In this document: piece after piece, positions 11,526 to 23,440 of the stretch
Position numbering within the stretch: position 1 is the first letter of the stretch
Layout of the letters: each line of letters opens with the position of its first letter
Assembly: GCA_964017185.1 (NCBI GenBank)
Contig: OZ024876.1
Location: 804,001-868,000, forward strand
Reading direction: 5' to 3'
Length of the DNA stretch: 64,000 nt
DNA from: Rugalucina vietnamica
Taxonomy: Eukaryota > Mollusca > Bivalvia > Lucinida > Lucinidae
Notes under the pieces: generated by a model
Told to the model about the DNA's origin: nothing
Databases searched by the model: none
Seen by the model: only the letters and a program-made list of their open reading frames with translations
Position numbers and translations under genes: made by a program

Positions 11526-12044
11526 ACGGAATATTTATTTCGGTATTCCGTTAGACCTCTCCATACCGACGGAAATGACATGTCGAAAATGAGAAATCAT
11601 CGAAGACGCCAAATAAATTGAAAATTATGTTATGTTATATCTTTTCTGACTGATAGGACTTAGTTTTTACTTATTCTAGATGTAAAGATGCGCAGAATCA
11701 TAAAATGCATCATGTTTTCTGTGGAAAATATCACATGCGTCTATAAATAGGTAAGGGGAGACTACTGTAGAATATGGGACACAAAGTAGAAAATCGATTG
11801 CTTTTTGTAAATTTATTGAAATCCTGCAGGCTAACCAGACGTTTACAAAAAGATGTTTGCATTTTCTAACAAAACATAAGAACAATTCTAATAATTCTCA
11901 ACAATTAAAGCAGCTATAAGCTTCTTACGAAATCCATAATCTGTTCGACCATAGTTTAAAGGCAACTAATGCTAAGCTGTCACGAGAGAGGAGCGAGGTC
12001 ACGAAGTGTATCGGAGTGCAGGTTAGCCAGCTGATCTAGTCTCG

Positions 12045-13320
12045 CCCAGCAAGCAAATGACCATAGTTATATCAAAGGAAATGGAAAGCAGAAATCTTAT
12101 ATACATGTACTATTGAACCTGTATAAAATATGCCACGGCAGTCACGGCGGAAATGAGAAACGTAATGAGTCGTGATAGAACGGGCTGTAACACACTGTGA
12201 CAGTACGTAACAGTATGTAGCGAAACTTGGAGGCAGTCCGTAGGTCAACGGGAAGCTAGTGAATAGCCCGGCAAGCTACGGGTCTTCCACGTTCAGCTGC
12301 GTTTGATCACGTCTCGTCCCGTTTCCTATGGAATACTCAACAGGCTTTTTGCGTTACGTTACGGGGTGTTGCGGTCTTTGACGGTGTTGACCCCATTCTA
12401 CTACGTATGTCACGTTCTGTTACGGTTATCATGGCGCGTGGTGTTTAAAGATATAAAATGGCATATCATGGGACAAGTTCCTTCATATTGGAGCAGTCAC
12501 TATAGTGAACAATAAAGACCAAACGGTACACTATGCTATTGAAGAAGAAATAAAATCCCGAGCTTTCTTAATCGACTCTTTCAAAAGGCTTACTCTTATA
12601 TAAAAGGCACAAAAACGCTTTAAATTGCATGGTGTCTACGGTTTGTCCGTAGCTGACCTTGGCAGAACGAAAAAACGTGTTACGCCTTGAACGGGCTAAT
12701 AATCGTGATATATCGTGGATAACCGTAACGTGCCTTAGCGCCTCCGTGACACACCGGCTTATCACTACCACTTCTTATGGATATCGTAATACAGCGTAAG
12801 AAAACTTAACAAGACAGAATAGAGTTTGAAAACAGAGAAATATACATGTATAACCAAAATTCCATGGCACGCTACAATTCGAGCAAACGGGGCCCCTGGG
12901 GCCGCCGGGAACATAGTGTAAACGCAATATTAAGAGCTGGTCCAACAGAAACGCAAGAATTTCTTAAGATTCGGAGATACGGTTATTTAGACCGGCCTTT
13001 TGTCTTTTGTATGATCTCGAGACCAATGGTACCTTTCGGATGTATAGCTTATAACACAATCCTACTACGATTTTGCAGGATAGTGCATTATGTATGTCTA
13101 AATGTCGTGGGAACAGTTTTCAAACCGATCAAGCGATCCTTCGTGCAGGCTCGTTAGATTATCAAAGAATATTAAAAAGCAAACGACTTCTTATGTTATT
13201 CACGTGATTGTACGTACATGTATATATTAACTATTTAACGACATCTTTCGGGTGTTTGACCTCAGGTTACAGCGGCCGCATTGTTTATTGTCATCTGCCC
13301 GTGACCGGCGTTGTCTAACG
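12045..13320. other. Segment unique to unit 2, GTAACG-rich
   Basis: Unit 1 has only about 100 bases between the flanking matches. 12130-12450 and 12640-12760 contain many CGTTACG, CACGTTACGG and GGTTATC words, partly in opposite orientation, as in an old inverted-repeat mobile element. The frames at 12303-12515, 12568-12771 and 12846-13157 have no recognisable domain, and I do not call them genes. Confidence 0.45.
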
Positions 13321-13471
13321 TTCGTTCGTCTTAAGATACAGCATCGGACATTTTGGAATGTCCGTGGTCCTTTGTAATGGTTCCTAGAATTGATTATTTC
13401 AGGGGACCGCCCAAAATTACATCTGGTCGGTATTGCGATCCACTGAGTTTACATGTGATTATCAAAATAAG

Positions 13472-14604
13472 GAATTATGGACAATTTGGACCTTGGCTAA
13501 TACGGCCCTAGTCAATTCAAACCCTAAAAAAATCGGCCCTAGTCAATTCGGACCTCGACCATTGGTCAATTCGGACCCCGACCACTGTTCAATTCGGACC
13601 CCGACCACTGGTCAATTCGGACCCTTTTTTATTGGTCAATCGGTCCTCAAAAATAAAGATTCTTTCGTCGATTCGGACCTTTTCTGTTGATCAATTCGGA
13701 CCTTTTCCATTGGTCAATTCGGACCTTTTCCGTTGGTCAATTCGGACCTTTTCCATTGGTCATTTCGGACCTTCGCTTTATGTATTTTCCACAAAGAAAA
13801 CTGCGTTCAGATTAAAAACGAGCCATCCTTTACTGATTTCATGCGGTCTCGCATTCCATAAGGTAAAATTGCGGTTTGCGCTGACTATTCTCACCAGACG
13901 ATCGTGAACTACAAAACACAAAGTACCCTAAGGAAACAGATGGGCTGCTTGAGCCTATACAGACAAAGCTTATTCACTTCTGACTGACCGTCTGATCACT
14001 GGTTAAAGTCAAACCATCCATACATATCAGCCCTTGTCATGACATCGTAATGTTGGGTCAATGTTCTACAAAATGGAGGCAACGCCTCGACATGACCATA
14101 GCTTTTGACTGGGATGCTAAGCCACAAATCAATCAATCAATCAATCAATCAACAAAACAAAGTATTTCACTCGAGAATACTACATGAAATAATGGCATGA
14201 GTACAACAATGAATGTTTATTTTAATGATTTGAAGACACAGGCAATTCTTTCATCATGAATCGATTCAAGCATTGGCTGATTCGGACCTTATTTCTGCTT
14301 CACATGTCATTAATTCGGACACCAAACAGATTCTGACATTGGCTAATTCGGACCTTAATCCGATTCGGACAATGGCTTATTCGGACCTTAATTCGATTCG
14401 GACCTTGGCTAATTCGGACCCTATTTAAAAAATCATTGGCTTATTCGGACCTCGATTTTGCGGGGTCCGAACTGACCAGTGGTCGAGGTCCAAATTAGCG
14501 AAGGTCCGAATTAGCCAAGGTACAAATTGTCCACAGCTGAGGTCCGAATCAGGTCCGAATTAGCCAAGGTCCGAATTAGCCAAGGTCCGAATTGTCCACG
14601 TACC
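13472..14604. mobile_element. Non-autonomous TIR element with subterminal arrays
   Basis: The ends are inverted: TGGACAATTTGGACCTTGG at the left (from 13478) and its near-complement at 14580-14599. Both ends carry arrays of a roughly 20-24 base unit (CAATTCGGACC with ACCACTGGT or TTTTCCATTGGT spacers) at 13480-13770 and, in both directions, at 14275-14600. A likely 9-bp target duplication CAAAATAAG flanks it at 13463-13471 and 14605-14613. Unit 1 (about 1310-1330) lacks it. There is no transposase. An 8-9 bp duplication suggests a hAT-like or similar superfamily as donor, which is inference. The unique middle holds a SINE-like segment at 13940-14150. Confidence 0.8.
13935..14151 (+). mobile_element. 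SINE-like segment inside the TIR element
   Basis: It contains GGGCTGCTTGAGCC, GACTGACCGTCTGATCACTGG and GACTGGGATGCTAAGCC, followed by an (AATC)n tail at 14131-14151. Related words in opposite orientation occur in the SINE-like region near 44300-44400. A simple-repeat tail after a TTGACTGGGATG-type end is typical of tRNA-SINEs. The head is not evident, so this copy is probably 5' truncated. Confidence 0.45.
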
Positions 14605-14613
14605 CAAAATAAG

Positions 14614-15270
14614 TAATCCTTTTTGTCAAGTCAGATTTACTGCTACTGTAACATTTAATCAGTACTACCTGTTGTCATGCGGTGCGGTTGGGGCTCGATA
14701 GCCTTGGAAGGCAACCCATCTAGGAGTTTGCTAGTTCTCTTCACAAAATCAAGCTGGGCAAGGGAACTCATTAGTTTAAGTTGACAGTCCTCCTATGAGT
14801 TTACATGTCTCTAAACAAAACTTAAGAAAGGGTAGATGGAGCTCTTCAGCTGTGGCCAGCAAATCATCTAGGAAAAGATTATATAAAAAACCTGTGTGTC
14901 TGGATATGCCAAGTCCAGATATGCAAAGACTGTTTCGGTAGAATCATCTGATTCAACGGTTCGGAAAGCGATACAGCAACAAGTTGTGGAACGTGCAGAG
15001 CGTGATAAGGCATTAAAGATGTTACGGTCATTCACTGCAGCCAACCCCAACTCCAGACGTCTTGACCTGTTCCTTGCCTTTGGACAAAGTTTGGCGAGGA
15101 CGAGTGAGTGAGGTTGACGCTGCGCACTTTTCCTCACTATAATGCAATTTCATAGCGCACGTCATCTTATTTTTCAACACACAAGCACTTTCATACACAA
15201 CAAATTCACACTCACCAACACATACGAATCTATCCAAGAAATAATTATGGTATTTCTCATTAGTGAGAGA
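14614..15270. other. Unit 2-specific segment with unrecognised frame
   Basis: Unit 1 has no equivalent, so this is inserted DNA or DNA lost there. The plus frame at 14896-15111 (71 codons; words VERAERDKALKML and LDLFLAFGQSLA) is rich in charged, helix-forming residues and ends at a stop, and reads like the last exon of some gene or element. No start, splice site or domain can be assigned. The minus frames over the same bases look like shadows. Confidence 0.3.
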
Positions 15271-15604
15271 CGAACGACCAATGTAATTTTAAATTGGTCG
15301 TGAAACGATCTTAAGAGCAGTAAGACAATGCCTTAACGCTTCAAATTTTGCATTCTGTACAGGAATCGTAAGAGTCTTGCAGGAAACAAAATGGCTTTAC
15401 ACATGCCCCCTCCCCCCTCAAAATAGATAAACAAAATTCACTAATGTGAATAAGACTCGCGGAGTAAATCTGTCCTTCAACGGTGTGGAAAGACGCGTGG
15501 CTACCTCACTGTAAGTGACTAGGAAGCATAGTTTCGCATAAAAGGACATATATGAACCGGAATAGTTTGTTGTGGAAAAGGAACTAATAACAAAATATAC
15601 TTAC

Positions 15605-15931
15605 GTGATTGTATGAAGGGTATGTGTTTCTATTAGATCCAAAATTCCGTATTATTCGAAATTGTGATATGTCATGAAATAAAAAATCCAAATCAGCCGA
15701 ACGAAAATGTTGAAATGTTGTAGAGTTTAAATAATTTGTTCTACCATTGCTCAGCAAAGTCTGTGCAAAGGAAATTCTATTTATTTGAAGTTGTAGTGCA
15801 TTCAGTCGTTGATAATATATCCAAATTTCTGCCAACAGAACAATAAGCAGAAAGAACCCCACGCCATATAAAACTTTTATATGATAAATTACACAGCTAT
15901 CACTTGCATATGATTTCTCCTTTTTCTCCAT
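15605..15931 (-). CDS. Exon 1 of a type II membrane protein, copy 2
   Basis: A 109-codon exon paralogous to 1668-1997. It has the same MEKKEKS start, the same membrane segment (conserved word GVGFFLLIVLLAEIW), the NST sequon and a GTAAGT donor in phase 0 (minus strand, 15604-15599). One aspartate codon is missing relative to copy 1. Substitutions cluster in the N-terminal tail and after the membrane segment, while the membrane segment itself is unchanged. The next exons should lie below 15600 on the minus strand. I see no exon there that I can support, because that interval is filled by mobile elements, so this copy may be truncated or have a long intron. Confidence 0.6.
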
Positions 15932-16726
15932 TTTCCATACATGTACGTGTATGTATATAAATTACACTCGTTATGCTCCAGTATCCAGCAGTATCGCTTT
16001 AATAACTTTCTGAGAAAAAAGTCCGAACGCTTAATGACATTGTATTATTTTATTAATTTCCGTTATTTCCACACATTCGCAGTCACTTGATAACAACCAT
16101 TTTCAGAATCTCCAAATACGCGTTGTAATTACTTAATTGAGATAACTACTTTTACACTCAGAAATAAACGTCTCTTTGTCAATTCACGCGTCGGTTTACT
16201 TCAAAGGACTATATTGCCTTCCTATATGTTCCGGTTAAGATTCTCGATATAAGATCCAACCAAGTATATGATATGGCTTTGGCTTTTAGCGTTTAATATC
16301 CCCATCTAATAAACAATAATTGATCCGATTTAAATGCTTTATTCATATTCGTTTCATCTTGGAAGCTTGTTGTCACATGAGATAGAACAAAACACAGTCA
16401 TTCCAAAAGACATAACTATTATGTTTCTCTTTTTTATGATAGCAGAACCAAGGTCGCTGTAATGACATCAGGAAAACATGTCCATGCAATCATTTTTTCA
16501 ATCTCTGTTTATTACTTGGACAAGTTTTCGTAATGATGAACCCTTTGTTGAAAGCTCGTAATATGCGTATATCACAATTTACAGTTTACAGATTTATTCT
16601 CTTCAGTTCAAAATTAGTTTGTATAGTGGTTGCTGTAGAAAACAAATGCCTAAAGAGATGTTTATTATAGGATTTTTGTTAATTAGTACATTTTACAAAT
16701 ATGTAAAAACAAGAAGAAAAAAGATA

Positions 16727-17345
16727 TGTAGGCAATGATCAGGAAATGTCGCAATCAGAAAGAAATTCCCACTCTACAAACCGAGAGTTGGGAAAAAACA
16801 AAAATGACACTTAGGTACTTCCAAGAAAACGCATCGTAAACCGAGTGCGTAGCTTTTCCCGAATAGGCGGCTACTCAGTTACCATAACTTAACTTAAATA
16901 TGCAAACGTACATAAGGCGTAAACAACACAAAAATTTGACACCAAAACACAAAACAATTAGAATCACACAGAAGTATCGCCTTGGACCGATCAGTAATAT
17001 AAAAGTACTGGGGGGGGGGGTTTAAACCGTTTTTCAGTCGCCTAACCTCATCCTCAGCTTCTGCAGGGGTTCACAACATTTAGTTAGTTGTTCGGTCCTC
17101 GTGGTGAATCTCTAACTAGTCAATGAATCATCAAGGACAAACAAATAAATTATGATGACCACCCTGATGGATCAAACAGATTCAGTAAGCTGCATGACGA
17201 TAGAGATCCCTGGGCGCCGAATATCTTACTGAAACCCGGAGCAAAAGAATATCACAAGTTGAACTCCGGTGGGCCAAGCAACAGACAAGAAGCTCCGGAC
17301 CCAACCACATAAAATGAATAGCTTTATGTCGCTTTAATTCTATTT
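16727..17345 (-). repeat. R1 repeat, near full-length, filled site in unit 2
   Basis: Minus orientation, from GTAGGCAATGATCAGG to the CTTTAATTC left-end remnant at 17333-17341. Unit 1 has an empty site near 2887-2897 (AGATATTATTTGATTAATG). A short TAT or AT target duplication is possible but ambiguous. This is the most informative insertion for defining the family ends. Confidence 0.8.
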
Positions 17346-17886
17346 GATGAATGAATACGACCGTTTCTTTAACTGATGCTTAGTATATATTCCGTTTATT
17401 ACAAACCTCCAATAAAAATAAGATTTAAAACATTTTGTTTACGTTCGTTGACTGTCAAAAATGATACCGCTCCGCTACAATATTCACATATTTTTTCATT
17501 TACACACATTGAGTTAACAAACACCGCTTATAACTGAGTTTGAATAAGCATTTGAAGAACTACAGTACACTGTTTGGTGTCTTTAAACTATTTGGGGCAC
17601 CAACTGTCTGTTATGGTTTGAAATCGAGTCTTCATGAATACGCGAAATTCAGAAAATCAATCATGTTCAACGGCTAGCTGACGTCACTTAAAAATGGCGT
17701 ACCAAACGAAAAGTAACAGATAAGTCTGCAAAAGTGCGACTGATTCGCAATCTATTTTCTTAAAACAACAAGAATAACTTTGCCGTAAAGTGACCTGAAG
17801 CGGCTATACGATATTCTGTATTGGAAGGTATCGTAGACGGATATTGTCTTACCGGACAGCTAGGGTTGCTGTTATGAAATTGTCTA

Positions 17887-18099
17887 ATGAAAAAGTGCAT
17901 GTACGGCTCGATTTTGACCCCAGACGCGTCAAACGATCGACGAGTCTACTTAGTAGCAAGTGAAAAGATTGATAACTTACTGTGCGTGCAACCGAATGTA
18001 AAGGAAGGAAAACCTGCAACATTTCGCACTGGTTTACCTTTCACGCGCTACTTGGTTCTTTGGCTGGATGGGGATTCGCCGCGGGGACCGAACAACTAA
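17887..18099 (+). CDS. Unrecognised open frame, copy 2
   Basis: Paralogue of the frame at 3381-3632, sharing LTPDAS, RRVYLVA, LLCVQPN and GLPF-RYLVL. Relative to copy 1 the segment after QPN differs by three bases, keeping frame. The upstream part of the copy 1 frame is interrupted here, so the start is not conserved. No function assigned. Confidence 0.25.
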   Translation: MKKCMYGSILTPDASNDRRVYLVASEKIDNLLCVQPNVKEGKPATFRTGLPFTRYLVLWLDGDSPRGPNN

Positions 18100-18462
18100 C
18101 TGGGTGTTGTGAACCACTGCAGAAGATGAGGGTGAGGTTAGGTACCTGTAAAATCGATTTGAGCCCGCCAGTAATTTTATATTACTGATTGTTCTAAGGC
18201 GATACTTCTGTGGTGGTTCTTATTGTTTTGTGCCTTTGTGTTAATTTTTTGTTGCTTGTGCCTTATATATGTTTTCATATTTTTAGTTAAGTTTAAGTTT
18301 GTGACTAGCCACCTATTGGGGAAATAGCTGCTCAATCGGCTTGCGATATGTTTTCATGGTATAAGTGTCATCGTTTTAATTTAGTTTTTTACCACCTCGG
18401 TTTTAGGAGATGGATTCCCTTTCTGATTGTCCTTTTCCTGATCGTTGCCTACTTGTAGCTTT
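18062..18462 (+). repeat. R1 repeat, partial
   Basis: Orthologous to the copy at 3598-4000. Ends GATCGTTGCCTACTTGTAGC. Confidence 0.75.
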
Positions 18463-18903
18463 TCATTAAAAGGTAAATGATTTCACTCCATATAGACTTT
18501 GGAGTATCTAGCAGATTCAGAAGTATAAATCTTTCAGGCAGAGATCTAAGGAAACCATTATAACCAAACAAAATCAACTCATCCTCGTTTTAGGGTTTAC
18601 AGGTATGGCGTATATATCACAAAGTTTGAAATACTACTATAGCTCCCGGACGATCGGAGCAGACTTTCGTCACAGATGTACCGTTATTAATAAGCATGAC
18701 ACGCCTGTTCCTATTGGCCAAATACATTCATTTCATTCATATGTATAACGGTAAATCTGTGACGTAAGTCTTCTTCGATCGTCCGAAACTAGACTTATTT
18801 CAAAATGCACACATATTGAATTCCGCGACAACCAATGACAGAAGCGTTTTGCTAACAATATTTTCGGTTTTTGACATTGACACATATAACTGTAATTGAG
18901 AAA

Positions 18904-19195
18904 AAGGTACAAGTAGGCAGTGATCAGGAAAAGGCGCAATCCGAAAGAAATTCCCTCCCAAAAATCGAGGTGGGAAAAACTTAATTGACAATTATGTACT
19001 TAAACTTAGAAAACATTTCGTATGCCGAGTAAGCAGCTATTTCCCCATAGGCTACCACTCAGTTACCCAAACTTAAAAACAAAAATGAAAACGTACATAA
19101 GGTTCAAACAACACAAAAATGCGACTCCAAAACATCAAACAAATGGAACTACAACAGAAGTATCGTCTTGGAACGATCAGTTTTATAAAATTACT
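18904..19195 (-). repeat. R1 repeat, partial
   Basis: Orthologous to 4421-4715. Begins AAGGTACAAGTAGGCAGTGA. Confidence 0.75.
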
Positions 19196-19565
19196 GTGAA
19201 GCTTAAAATGAGACTGTTTTGAGTCGTGTTTGAGAGTATGTGCTCATTCGTTAATGCTGAATCTTTCATCAAAGTGCGACACCGGTTCAGTTTATTAAAT
19301 CAAGACACAATCGTCTGACATGTTGTGTAACAAATTTCCATCTTGGGTCAAGACATTAACCAATTAATAACAATATCAGACTACTAGATTACTTCAGGGA
19401 TTGACCTGGACTTCAAACTCTATAGTACAATATGTTTCAGCAAAAATGATGGCGCTAAAAGGGTAGCATTGCATTGATATGTTGTGTGTGAAAAAAATGT
19501 CATGAGCACTTGCCATATCAGCGCTATTATAGTATTGTAATGCAATTGTTTGTTTGATTTGAAGT

Positions 19566-19730
19566 TTAACGTGACATGACGGAACAGAGTCACGGCTTAC
19601 TGGCTTGCAACAAGTGCACTGGAGTGTTAGTGCCTAGCTCAAGGTCACAACATGGTGCCACCAATGGAGAACGAACCACGGACCTCTCTATTTAGAGTCC
19701 GACGCTCTACAACTGCACCACCGCGCTCCC
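19566..19730 (-). mobile_element. tRNA-derived SINE, minus strand
   Basis: Orthologous to the SINE at 5099-5275. On the minus strand it starts GGGAGCGCGGTGG. The B-box has degraded (GGTTCGTTCTCC), as expected for an old inactive copy. Confidence 0.7.
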
Positions 19731-19812
19731 ATTGCAATACAATCATTTTATTTATTAAAGCATTGTTTTCATATAATATGGTATGTCAAATGTAGGAAAA
19801 GATTGTTCAACG

Positions 19813-20155
19813 CCTTCATTTATTGCACGCCGGTGGGTCGGGCGTCAGACTATATGATGACCTCGATACAAAGCTATTCATTTTAGTTGGTTGGAGTCGG
19901 AGCTTCTTGTCCGTTTCTTGGCCTAATGGGGTTCAACTGATGTTTACTTTTGCTCCGGGGTTAAATAAGTTATTTGGCGCTCAGAGATCTCCGTCGTCGG
20001 GCAGCTTTCTGAATGTGCTGAGTCTTTATGGTTATCATGATATATTCGTTTGTCTTTCGTGATTCATTGACAAGTGAGAGATTGTTTCCCATCCCTCGGT
20101 TTATTGAGTGGGAATTTCTTTCTGATTGCGCCATTTCCTGATCATTGCCTACTTG
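19813..20155 (+). repeat. R1 repeat, internally deleted
   Basis: Orthologous to 5361-5692, with both ends intact (ATTGCACGCCGGTGGGTCGG and CATTGCCTACTTG). Confidence 0.8.
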
Positions 20156-20164
20156 TTATTTTCT

Positions 20165-21310
20165 ACCGTTTACCTATAATCAATGTTTTGAGCAAAATCA
20201 GACAAAAATATCAAACATTTTCCAACTGTATTTTCTCAGTTGTTAAAGCTTCATAAAAATCTTTATATTGCATGGACAAGTTTTCGTAATGAATTGTAGG
20301 CCGATTCTGTCTGCAGCTTTCTATTTTGTAAACGTTAGTGACCACAGACAAGTGTAAAGCCCGTTATCTAAAATCATAATCAAGGGGCTTTGTTCTGGTA
20401 TTTCAGACTAGTGTAACTGTTAAAGTCCTCTTTTCTGCTGAATCACGGTGCTGACTTACGTCCTGGTGGAAGGTCTTGTGGATATATTTGGCTTACTTAT
20501 CCCTTAAAATAGGGATTGTCACTTGTGTTAAGCAGGTCATCTAAGTATACGGAAGTTGAATTAAATGATTTGATCGGATGAGCTTGATTTTTATCCGAAC
20601 TCCAACTGCGTGAAGTCTCTCTAATAAAAGAAAGAAACTAATTACCAAGAAAAAAAAAACTCCAGATAAAATGCCCGTGTAGTGTATACCTCAGTTTCAT
20701 GTCGTTAAACTGGGGGTTTTGTTGGTATGTCTTTTAAACCTTATTTTTCTTCAAAATAAAGAATACAGTGAGGGGATTCTAACGTGTATCCACAATGAAT
20801 GTTTTGAGCAAAAATAAGGAAAAAAAATCAAATTATTTAACAGATAGCTCCCATCTGAATCCTGACGATACGAATATAAATATTTCCATTATTTGGGCTT
20901 AACGCATATGTATTCTTGTAAAGTTAACACAAAACAGGTGTAAGAAAAAAGACGTGTCCGCTTTAGCTCACATATCACGTAACTTAAAACATGTTTTACT
21001 GATGGTTGTCTAGAGCCTGCAGACATTTGATTTACAATTTGTTCTTAACAGGATTTTAGTCGTTTCCGATTAGAAATAATCTAGCAGCAATGCATTTGTC
21101 TTTATTTGCCGAAACAGTGGGCATAAATAAGACGCCTTATGGGATAAAACAACAATGTGGATTTTGAAAAGGTCTGACATAAACCGTGCTGTACAAGCAT
21201 TAAAAATGGCCAGATACGAGAAATTTTGGATTTTTAAAACAGAGGAATTGTATTATCTGTGTAGCATCAACAAAGACTCTGAAGAAATGATACTAGAGTC
21301 TAAACCGAAT
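20165..21310 (+). repeat. Duplicated block matching 5700-6870
   Basis: Non-coding, colinear with unit 1 over its whole length, ending with the GGAATTGTATTATCTGTGTAGC remnant. Another diverged copy of part of it (words TCTAGAGCCTGCAGACATTTGATTT) is at 22680-23080. Confidence 0.65.
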
Positions 21311-22679
21311 AGATGCACAGGGTGATTCAAAACATCTGTTCCACTTTCAATCTTTAATATTTGTTTTCTTTAAACACATACACCATAATAATTTACACCA
21401 CTGAATTCTACAGTAATTAAAGTTTTGTCTGATATTTAATGTTACATACTTTGCATACTCAAGGTGGACAATCACGTGACAAATATTGTATTGTATATTT
21501 TGTACTAGTATTCGTACAGAACCAGTGAGCAAATCAGTCATTACTTTGTTAAAACTGGATGCAATGTCATGTAGTTAAATGCACATACCCCGGAATTTCA
21601 TGCTCCAAACTGTTATACAGATGTAGGTTTTATGTGCTCTGAAGTGTAAAAGATTACCACGAGCAACCGTTTATAAAATATAACTTCAGTTGCCCGGGGA
21701 AATTTTGTAAACTACAGGGCGCATAAAACTTACCAATGTATAACAGTGTTGAGCATAACATTCCGGGGTATGAAAGCCACGAGTCGATCCACTTATGTGT
21801 AGATCCCCTTATACCATAGAAGTAAAGTTTGTATAATAACCTCTCATGTGGTTCTTTGTCAAAGGACTTAGCGAAATCCATGACCATCACCTCCGTCTGT
21901 CTGTTTTAGCGATGCTTTTAAATTTGTTTTTAACCCACTACTCACATAATTTTATCCTCTAATCTTTGCTAACCTCACTGTCTCATCTTGAAGTGTTATC
22001 TCATTTACTCAACTTTTATTTCTGTACAGACAGCGCACACCTGTCTAGAATGCCAACAAAGGCGTATGGCAGTACATAAAGAAAGGCTTTTCGAAACGTC
22101 GATACTTGTTAGCGTAAGAGTCCAAACTAACGGGCGTTGACACAATTCCCGTGAAAACAGGCGACAAAACGATACCAACACTTACCGTTCTTTCTATTAA
22201 GGTTATTAATTACCGTTCTTTCTATTAAGACATAAGACTATTCGAATAAATTTGATTAAAACGAATATTTAAACGGGCTTGCAGAAGTTTCATGTACGCA
22301 GTCATTTTATTTAATCCCGCAGCGAATAACGTACTCAATATGGTATCGATGTAAAGCCAATTCTGATTGGCTGGCGTGTTTGAGCGATTACCAACCAGTT
22401 CATTGGTATATGGAAAGGGTCATAACGAATAACAGAGCACTGGTAAAATTTTACAAGTGGACTGGTACCGGTGCTTTTGACGCTTTTCGTACACCATAGT
22501 GGAAGTCCTGGATCAAATTGCCGTCTACAATCTATTTTTTTTTTCAAAATAAGAGCATAGTAAATGTCTTATTAAGGAAGCCACTGAGGTCTTATGCCTG
22601 CCATGTGTCATTTCCGACCTAGATTTTTGTAACGTTATTCTTTCTGACAATACCCAAATTGAACTTGCTTTTTGCAACG
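21311..22679. other. AT-rich region with one LINE relic
   Basis: Apart from the reverse-transcriptase fragment at 21780-21890 I see nothing supportable. The frame at 22335-22547 shows no domain. CAGTGCTCTGTTATTCG and neighbouring sequence appear single-copy here. Confidence 0.35.
21780..21890 (-). pseudogene. LINE reverse-transcriptase fragment
   Basis: The minus-strand translation contains VMDFAKSFDKEPHERLLYKL followed by YGIRGSTHKWIDSWLS, the conserved A-region of non-LTR reverse transcriptases (consensus DF-KAFD-V-H--LL-KL--YGI-G--W--S-LS). It is an isolated fragment with no catalytic YADD motif nearby, and the frame continues into unrelated sequence below 21780. It is not the same copy as the LINE at 46-49.6 kb. 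Confidence 0.75.
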
Positions 22680-23080
22680 CTTCGATCATATGAGCTTGAT
22701 TTTAATCCTAGATCGACTGAATGAAGTTTCACTCATAGCAATAAAGCAACGGATTGACACTACAATGCGTTCACGATGATGGCTGACTTCCTTATTAATA
22801 TTTTTCCGAAACAAATACAAGTATTGTGGTTATTGGTTGTTCAAGTTAGCGTGCACTTATAATGCTCAGAACTGTGTAGGTCGAAGATATACTGAAGAGG
22901 TACCATTTTCGCTTTCAGATCACGCAAATAAAACTTGTTTTACTCAAGATTGTCTAGAGCCTGCAGACATTTGATTTCCAATTTATTCTCAATAAGATTT
23001 AGCTTGTTCCCAGAGAGAAATATTCTAGCAACAATGGATATCCCTGTATTTGCCGCTACAAATAGATGTGCATACAAAAT
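22680..23080 (+). repeat. Third, diverged copy of the 6100-6640 block
   Basis: It shares TGAGCTTGATTTTAATCC, CTAGAGCCTGCAGACATTTGA and CAATTTATTCTCAATA with 6100-6640 and 20580-21080. The divergence is greater than between the two units, pointing to an older duplication. Confidence 0.55.
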
Positions 23081-23091
23081 ACAGGTTAACC

Positions 23092-23440
23092 ACTGCAGAA
23101 GCTGAGGGTGAGGTTATGGCCATGTAAAATCGATTTAAACCCGCCAGTAACTTTGTGTTACTGATCGTTCCAAGTCGATACTTCTGTGGTGGTTCTTTTT
23201 GTTTTATGTCTTGATGTTTAAAATATCTTTGTGCTGTTGGCGCCTTATGTATGTTTTCATATTTTTAGTTAAGTTAAGGTAACTGAGTGGCCACCTATTG
23301 GGAAAATAGCTGCTCATTCGGCTTACGAAATGTTTTCATGGCATAAGTACCTGAGTGTTAGTTTGGTTTTTTCCCATCTCGGTTTTTGGAGTGGGAATCT
23401 TTTTCTGATTGCGCCTTTTCCTGATCTTTGCCTACTTGTA
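23092..23440 (+). repeat. R1 repeat, right half
   Basis: From CCACTGCAGAAGCTGAGGGT to TTTGCCTACTTGTAC. Very similar to the copy at 31543-31895, sharing GCTGAGGGTGAGGTTATGGC. Confidence 0.8.

Noticed and set aside
13480..13770. CRISPR-like spaced repeats
   Set aside because: Units are adjacent and partly inverted at the other end of the same TIR element, with no regular spacers.
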